This document shows positions 47,490 to 52,441 of a stretch of 52,441 nucleotides of DNA, piece after piece; within the stretch, counting starts at the first letter, position 1; each line of letters opens with the position of its first letter. Position numbers and translations under genes: made by a program. The stretch spans positions 1 to 52,441 of the forward strand of contig NZ_JAELTP010000033.1 in the NCBI RefSeq assembly GCF_016428915.1, given 5' to 3'. The DNA is from Pandoraea sp. ASV26. Lineage in GTDB: Bacteria; Pseudomonadota; Gammaproteobacteria; Burkholderiales; Burkholderiaceae. Under the pieces are notes generated by a model. The model saw nothing but the letters and a program-made list of their open reading frames with translations, was not told where the DNA came from and made no database searches.

Positions 47490-48689
47490 TCAGGACGACG
47501 CCGGCGCCGGCAGCTTGGCGACGATACCCGTGGCCAATTCGCGAGCACGACGATCGGCCTCGAGCACGACGTCGAGCGAGGTCGCTTCGCCAACGGCGAC
47601 CGTATCGAGCACTTGCTCGACGACCTGAGCAATGGCGGTAAAGCGAATGCGCCGTTCCAGGAACGCCGCCACCGCAATCTCATTGGCCGCATTGAGCAGC
47701 GCACCGGCCGTGCCCCCGCTACGCAGCGAGTCGAATGCCAGTCGCAGGCACGGGAAGCGGCGCAGATCCGGCGCCTCGAAAGTCAGTTTTCCAATGTCGG
47801 CGAGGTTCAATCCTGCGACACCCGACGCCACACGATCCGGGAACGCCAGCGCATGGGCGATCGGCGTGCGCATATCGGGGTTGCCGAGTTGGGCGAGCGT
47901 CGAGCCGTCCGTGTAGGTCACCATCGAGTGGATCACACTTTGCGGATGGATCAGCACTTCGATTTTCTCGGGCGGCATGTTGAACAGCCAACGGGCTTCG
48001 ATGACTTCGAGTCCCTTGTTCATCATGCTGGCGGAATCGACCGAAATCTTCCGGCCCATGACCCAGTTCGGATGCGCACACGCTTCGTCCGGCGTCACAT
48101 TCTCGAGCGACGCCAACTCTCGCTCGCGGAACGGGCCACCCGATGCGGTCAGCACCAGCTTTTCCACGCCGCGCGTCGAAATCCGGTTCTCACCGGCCAC
48201 TTGCGGCAGGCATTGGAAGATGGCGTTGTGCTCGCTGTCGAGCGGCAGCAGCGTAGCGCCTGAACGCTCAGCCGTCGCCATGAACAGCGCGCCGGAGAGC
48301 ACCAGCGACTCTTTGTTCGCGAGCAGAATGCGCTTGCCCGCACGCGCTGCGGCGAGCGTCGACTGGAGCCCGGCGGCACCGACGATGGCCGCAACGACCA
48401 TCGTGACGTCAGGGGCTTCCGAAATCTCGACCAGGGCCTGCGGACCGTAGATCACATCGATCTTCAGCCCCGCGTCGGCCAGACGCGTCGAAAGCGAACG
48501 AGCGCCCTCGGCGTCGGCCACCACCGCCACCTTCGGGCGATGCGCCACGCATTGCTCAAACAGGCGATCCAGATTGCGGTGCGCCGACAACGCGTAGACA
48601 GAGAATCGGTCGGGATGACGTCCCACAACATCGAGCGTGCTAACGCCGATGGAGCCGGTGGAGCCAAGAATGGAGAGTTGTTGCGACAT
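47490..48689 (-). CDS. dxr: 1-deoxy-D-xylulose 5-phosphate reductoisomerase
   Basis: A 399-aa NADPH-dependent enzyme of the MEP isoprenoid pathway. The cofactor motif is LGSTGSIG at 8-15; the metal site is in [13 protein letters not shown], and the flexible loop [15 protein letters not shown] and [17 protein letters not shown] are intact. The ATG at 48689 is the family start; the open frame reaches 48992 inside cdsA. It follows cdsA by 2 nt. Confidence 0.96.
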   Translation of the reverse strand: MSQQLSILGSTGSIGVSTLDVVGRHPDRFSVYALSAHRNLDRLFEQCVAHRPKVAVVADAEGARSLSTRLADAGLKIDVIYGPQALVEISEAPDVTMVVAAIVGAAGLQSTLAAARAGKRILLANKESLVLSGALFMATAERSGATLLPLDSEHNAIFQCLPQVAGENRISTRGVEKLVLTASGGPFRERELASLENVTPDEACAHPNWVMGRKISVDSASMMNKGLEVIEARWLFNMPPEKIEVLIHPQSVIHSMVTYTDGSTLAQLGNPDMRTPIAHALAFPDRVASGVAGLNLADIGKLTFEAPDLRRFPCLRLAFDSLRSGGTAGALLNAANEIAVAAFLERRIRFTAIAQVVEQVLDTVAVGEATSLDVVLEADRRARELATGIVAKLPAPASS

Positions 48690-48691
48690 GA

Positions 48692-49501
48692 TCAGACGAA
48701 GAGCAGAGCCAACGGGAGCACCGGGAGCAACGCGTCGATTCTGTCGAGCACGCCCCCATGGCCTGGCAGCAGCGCGCTGGAATCTTTCACGCCGGCTTGC
48801 CGCTTGAGTTGAGATTCGAACAGATCGCCCACGACCGAGAAAGCTACCAGCACCGTAAGCGCCACTGCGCCGAGTGCTAGACCCAGCGTGCCGGCGAGAT
48901 GGGAAACGAGGGTCGGGGCCTGCAAGCCGCTCACGAGAACTGCCGCGGCGACTACGAGCACCAACAGCCATCCTCCGACGGCCCCTTCCCATGACTTTCC
49001 GGGACTGATGGACGGCGCGAGCTTGCGACGGCCGAAAGCACGACCGGCAAAATAGGCGCCCGTATCAGCGAGCCAGACGATCACAAGCACCGACAGCAGG
49101 AATGCCACACCACGCTCACGCGCCAGACACAGTGCCTGCCACGCCGCGATCAGCACCACCGGACCGGCAACGAGCAGCAAACCGCGCCATGCCCCCCTGG
49201 TTGCGGGCTTGCGTGCCAGCGTATAGGGTCCGGCCAGCAGCCAGAATACGGCGGCAGGCTTGAGCCAGATCGACGAGAGTGTCCAGCCGCCCGCCCACGT
49301 GAAGCCCACCCCCATAAGTGCGAGCGCGCCGTAGAAGATGGCGCCCGTCCCGTTCAGACCAACGAGACGCCCCCACTCCCAGCCGGCGGCAGCCACGATC
49401 ACTGCGGCCAGCAAAGCGAACTGCGCCGGCGTACCGACGAAGATCACGGGCAAAAGAATGGCAAGAAGTACGACAGCGGTAATGACGCGTGTCTTGAGCA
49501 T
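48692..49501 (-). CDS. cdsA: Phosphatidate cytidylyltransferase
   Basis: A 269-aa integral membrane enzyme making CDP-diacylglycerol, the precursor of phospholipids. About eight hydrophobic helices and the C-terminal signature [20 protein letters not shown], then [15 protein letters not shown], are present, as is [12 protein letters not shown]. Its ATG shares one base with the uppS stop (TGATG), so the two genes are translationally coupled. Confidence 0.95.
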   Translation of the reverse strand: MLKTRVITAVVLLAILLPVIFVGTPAQFALLAAVIVAAAGWEWGRLVGLNGTGAIFYGALALMGVGFTWAGGWTLSSIWLKPAAVFWLLAGPYTLARKPATRGAWRGLLLVAGPVVLIAAWQALCLARERGVAFLLSVLVIVWLADTGAYFAGRAFGRRKLAPSISPGKSWEGAVGGWLLVLVVAAAVLVSGLQAPTLVSHLAGTLGLALGAVALTVLVAFSVVGDLFESQLKRQAGVKDSSALLPGHGGVLDRIDALLPVLPLALLFV

Positions 49502-50283
49502 CAGGCGGATTGTCCCGAGGGGTTCTGAACTTGAGCACTGGTTCGGCCGAAACGGCGTTCGCGCTGCTGAAACTCGGCGACGGCACGCTTGAGCGTATTG
49601 GCGTTGAAGTCCGGCCAGAATTCTTCGGTGAAATAAAGTTCAGTGTACGCCAGTTGCCAAAGCAGAAAATTACTGACGCGCTGATCGCCACCGGTGCGGA
49701 TGAACAGATCCGGCTCCGGCGCGTAAGCCATACTCAGGTAAGGCGCGAGATCTTCCTCGCTGAACGACGTCTCCAGCGCACTTGCGCCGCCCTGTGCGAC
49801 ACGCGCGGCGGCGAGCTTCTGCGCGGCTTGCAGAATGTCCCACCGGCCGCCGTAGTTGGCGGCGATGGTCAGCGTGAGACCCTCGTTGTGCTGCGTACGC
49901 TCTTCTGCACGCTTGACCAGTTCCTGAATGCGCGGCTCGAACGCCTCGAGCGCACCGATGACACGCAGACGGATACCGTTACTGTGCAGCTTCCCGACCT
50001 CACGCTCGAGCGCGAGGATGAAAAGCTGCATCAGCGTCGTGACTTCATCCTGCGGCCGACGCCAGTTCTCGGAACTGAACGCGAACAGTGTCAAGTACTC
50101 GACGCCGAGCTCGGCGCACGCCCTTACCGCTTCACGCACGGCATCGACGCCGCGCTTGTGCCCCGCGACGCGGGGCAATTTACGGCTGGTAGCCCAACGC
50201 CCGTTGCCATCCATGACGATGGCAACGTGGCGCGGAATGCTCACTGTTTCGGGAACGGAGAGCGAAGAGCTGAGAAAACCCAT
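49501..50283 (-). CDS. uppS: Undecaprenyl diphosphate synthase (cis-prenyltransferase)
   Basis: A 260-aa enzyme that builds the C55 lipid carrier for peptidoglycan and O-antigen. The signature [13 protein letters not shown] holds the essential Asp25; [14 protein letters not shown] and [20 protein letters not shown] follow. The Ala/Gln-rich tail is unremarkable. It is followed by cdsA with a TGATG overlap and preceded by frr. Confidence 0.97.
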   Translation of the reverse strand: MGFLSSSLSVPETVSIPRHVAIVMDGNGRWATSRKLPRVAGHKRGVDAVREAVRACAELGVEYLTLFAFSSENWRRPQDEVTTLMQLFILALEREVGKLHSNGIRLRVIGALEAFEPRIQELVKRAEERTQHNEGLTLTIAANYGGRWDILQAAQKLAAARVAQGGASALETSFSEEDLAPYLSMAYAPEPDLFIRTGGDQRVSNFLLWQLAYTELYFTEEFWPDFNANTLKRAVAEFQQRERRFGRTSAQVQNPSGQSA

Positions 50284-50347
50284 TGAGATACGGCGCGGGA
50301 GTCGAGCGCGAAAGTCGGCGGAGATCGTACGATGAGTGCCTGAGCAC

Positions 50348-50908
50348 TCAGACCGTCATGATCTCGGCGTCTTTCTGCTTCACCAACTCGTCGATCTCGG
50401 CGACAAACTTGTCCGTGAGCTTTTGCACTTCGTCGCTGCCACGGCGCTCGTCGTCTTCCGACGCTTCCTTGTCCTTGACCAGCTTCTTGAGCTGTTCGTT
50501 GGCATCGCGACGCAGGTTACGCACAGCAACCTTGGCATTCTCGCCTTCCGACTTGACCAGCTTGGTCAGTTCGCGACGGCGCTCTTCGGTCAGCATGGGC
50601 ATCGGCACACGAATCAGGTCACCTTGCGTGGCCGGGTTCAAGCCCAGATCCGATTCGCGGATGGCCTTCTCGACCACGGCAACCATCTTCTTTTCCCACG
50701 GTTGCACGCCGATCGTGCGGCTGTCGACGAGATTCACGTTAGCGACCTGGGAGATGGGCACCATCGAGCCGTAGTAATCCACCTGCACGTGATCGAGCAG
50801 GCCGGCATGCGCACGACCGGTACGAATCTTCGCCAGGTTGTTCTTGAACGATTCGATCGAGCTTTTCATCTTTTGCTCGACATTCTTCTTGATGTCAGCA
50901 ACGCTCAT
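50348..50908 (-). CDS. frr: Ribosome recycling factor
   Basis: A 186-aa protein that splits post-termination ribosomes with EF-G. The domain I helices ([20 protein letters not shown]) and [20 protein letters not shown] and [19 protein letters not shown] are typical. The ATG at 50908 has GGAGG at ideal spacing; the frame is open to 51100. Neighbours pyrH and uppS match the conserved order. Confidence 0.97.
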   Translation of the reverse strand: MSVADIKKNVEQKMKSSIESFKNNLAKIRTGRAHAGLLDHVQVDYYGSMVPISQVANVNLVDSRTIGVQPWEKKMVAVVEKAIRESDLGLNPATQGDLIRVPMPMLTEERRRELTKLVKSEGENAKVAVRNLRRDANEQLKKLVKDKEASEDDERRGSDEVQKLTDKFVAEIDELVKQKDAEIMTV

Positions 50909-50994
50909 GACAACCTCCAAACCTTGAATTGTTACGCAAAACGTAAATGATACGGCGTCGGCGCGCCAATGCACGCCGACGCCGCAATTTGAAC

Positions 50995-51708
50995 TCAAAC
51001 GTGGACGAGCGTTCCCTCGTCTTCGCCGAGGATAACGTGCTTGAGCGCGCCCGGCTTCACGATCGAGAAAACGCGCACCGGCATCTTCTGATCGCGGCAC
51101 AGCGCGAAAGCAGTCGCGTCCATGACCTGCAAGTTCTTCGAAATGGCTTCATCGAAGCTGATGGTCGAATACTTTACCGCGTCGGGGACCTTCTTGGGGT
51201 CAGCCGAGTACACACCGTCGACCTTGGTCGCCTTGAGCACCACTTCGGCGCCGACTTCGGAGCCGCGCAGCGCAGCCGCCGTGTCGGTCGTGAAGAACGG
51301 GTTGCCCGTGCCAGCGGCGAAAATCACGACTTTGCCCTCTTCGAGCTGACGGATCGCGCGCGGGCGGATGTAGGGTTCAACGACCTGGTCCATGCGCAGC
51401 GCGGACTGCACACGCGCTTCGATACCGGCATGACGCATGGCATCCTGCAACGCCAGGGCGTTCATCATGGTAGCGAGCATGCCCATGTAGTCGGCCGTTG
51501 CACGGTCCATACCGGCGGCACCGCCTGCCACACCCCGGAAAATATTGCCACCGCCAATCACAATGGCCATTTGCGTGCCCAGGCGAACGACTTCGGCAAT
51601 ATCGCCAACCATGCGCTCGATCGTCGCACGATTGATGCCGAATGCATCGTCACCCATGAGGGCTTCACCAGAGAGCTTGAGAAGTACGCGTTTGTATGGA
51701 GTCGACAT
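50995..51708 (-). CDS. pyrH: UMP kinase
   Basis: A 237-aa hexameric kinase making UDP from [23 protein letters not shown] starts the protein, followed by [14 protein letters not shown] and [16 protein letters not shown], the ATP and UMP sites. AAGGA precedes the ATG. It is between tsf and frr as in most bacteria. Confidence 0.97.
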   Translation of the reverse strand: MSTPYKRVLLKLSGEALMGDDAFGINRATIERMVGDIAEVVRLGTQMAIVIGGGNIFRGVAGGAAGMDRATADYMGMLATMMNALALQDAMRHAGIEARVQSALRMDQVVEPYIRPRAIRQLEEGKVVIFAAGTGNPFFTTDTAAALRGSEVGAEVVLKATKVDGVYSADPKKVPDAVKYSTISFDEAISKNLQVMDATAFALCRDQKMPVRVFSIVKPGALKHVILGEDEGTLVHV

Positions 51709-51762
51709 GGCGGTCCTTAAGAAGTCTGGTCGGGCACTGTTGGGTATTCTGGATGAAACAAC

Positions 51763-51783
51763 GGGGACGGCACCGCCGCCCCC
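51763..51783 (-). terminator. Weak stem-loop between tsf and pyrH
   Basis: GGGGACGG (51763-51770) and CCGCCCCC (51776-51783) pair with one mismatch position that becomes G-T on the minus strand, followed there by GTTGTTT. It may cause partial termination or processing between tsf and pyrH; the T-run is poor. Confidence 0.35.
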
Positions 51784-51805
51784 GGATACTGCGGTACTGC
51801 GCGAA

Positions 51806-52441
51806 TTACGACTGCTTCGCAGCGGCTACCTGGGCGGCCACTTCAGCAGCGAAGTCGTCTTGCTTCTTCTCGATGCCTTCGCCGACCACGAACATGGTGA
51901 AGCCCTTGACCGACGTGTTGTTGGCCTTGAGCATCTGCTCGACGGTCGACTTGTCGTCCTTCACGTAAGCCTGGTTGAACAGCGAGACTTCCTTCAGGAA
52001 CTTCTGCACGCTGCCTTCCACCATCTTGGCGACGATCTCTGCCGGCTTGCCCGATTCGGCAGCCTTCTCGGCAGCGACCTTGCGCTCCTTCTCGATCAGT
52101 TCCGGCGCGACCTGGTCGCCCGACACGGCCACCGGCTTCATGGCGGCGATGTGCATGGCAACGTTCTTGCCGACTTCGGCGTCAGCGCCTTCGTACTCGA
52201 CGAGCACACCAATACGGGTGCCGTGCAGGTACGCCGCCAGCTTGTTCGACGTCGCGTAACGCTGGAAGCGACGGATCGTCATGTTTTCACCGATCTTGCC
52301 GATCAGGTCGGCACGCACCTGGTCAACGGTCTTGCCGTCGAGCGGCAGAGCCGACAGGGCCGCCACGTCCGCCGGGTTGTTCTCGGCGACCAGCTTGGCC
52401 ACGTCGTTGGCGAACTTCAGGAAATCGTCGTTCTTCGAGAC
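51806..52441 (-). CDS. tsf: Elongation factor Ts, C-terminal part (cut by right edge)
   Basis: EF-Ts exchanges GDP for GTP on EF-Tu. The visible 211 residues include [39 protein letters not shown] and [20 protein letters not shown], the core and dimerisation domains. The frame is open to the last base of the window, so the N-terminal EF-Tu-contacting domain with TDF is missing only because of the cut. rpsB is expected just beyond the edge. Confidence 0.96.
   Translation of the reverse strand, partial: VSKNDDFLKFANDVAKLVAENNPADVAALSALPLDGKTVDQVRADLIGKIGENMTIRRFQRYATSNKLAAYLHGTRIGVLVEYEGADAEVGKNVAMHIAAMKPVAVSGDQVAPELIEKERKVAAEKAAESGKPAEIVAKMVEGSVQKFLKEVSLFNQAYVKDDKSTVEQMLKANNTSVKGFTMFVVGEGIEKKQDDFAAEVAAQVAAAKQS

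Overview
The window reads as a chromosomal segment of a GC-rich betaproteobacterium of the family Burkholderiaceae; Pandoraea or a close Burkholderia relative is my best guess. The reasons are the roughly 63-65% GC of most of the window, the order tsf-pyrH-frr-uppS-cdsA-dxr-rseP-bamA-skp-lpxD-fabZ-lpxA-lpxB-rnhB at the right end, the ppsA/ppsR divergent pair, guaB-guaA with an inserted membrane-protein gene, and the betaproteobacterial style of the individual proteins. No rRNA, tRNA or CRISPR array was seen.

Left part (1-12.2 kb) is catabolic and transport. On the minus strand puuE, uraD and alc (cut by the left edge) form a purine-ring degradation set running OHCU -> allantoin -> allantoate -> ureidoglycolate + urea. 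Next come tadA-ldcA (tRNA wobble editing enzyme and murein LD-carboxypeptidase, overlapping by 4 nt), a citrate/tricarballylate-type MFS symporter, a dkgB-type aldo-keto reductase and a GntR/FCD regulator. The regulator is divergent from a complete HAAT-type ABC importer on the plus strand (binding protein, two permeases, two ATPases). The divergent promoter region carries four GGATCC-centred boxes that look like the operator array.

Middle part (12.2-26.1 kb) is accessory. It holds an orphan ParB-like protein with tandem repeats upstream, a LON-domain protein, a conserved hypothetical, and a five-gene unit LysR-FUSC-DUF1656-HlyD-outer membrane lipoprotein (an AaeXAB-like efflux pump with its own outer membrane channel). 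A GcvA-like LysR lies divergent from an SDR protein that lacks the catalytic Tyr/Lys pair, and a RidA-family protein with a signal peptide follows. From about 22.7 to 26.0 kb base composition falls towards 53-55% GC: an AraC regulator, a divergent unknown gene, a zinc-free MDR reductase, and a decayed tyrosine-integrase fragment abut the 3' end of guaA. I read this as the remnant of a genomic island inserted at the guaA 3' end.

Right part (26.1-52.4 kb) is core. GMP synthesis (guaB - membrane protein - guaA) is followed by an EamA transporter, rnfH/ratA divergent from smpB, an SPFH/NfeD pair, and ppsA divergent from its regulator ppsR. The long minus-strand cluster for cell envelope biogenesis and translation then runs to the right edge, where tsf is cut. 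Several genes in that cluster overlap by 1-4 nt (rnhB/lpxB, fabZ/lpxD, skp/lpxD, cdsA/uppS), and three consecutive envelope genes (bamA, skp, lpxD) use TTG or GTG starts.

Four strong stem-loop terminators with T-runs mark operon ends at about 2.5, 26.1, 32.6 and 34.3 kb, and a fifth, convergent one lies at 38.0 kb. No obviously new multigene system stands out. The most unusual items are the orphan ParB-like gene with its repeats, the GGATCC operator array, the guaA-adjacent island remnant, the SDR without a catalytic Tyr, and the Gln-to-Phe change beside the GuaA nucleophile.
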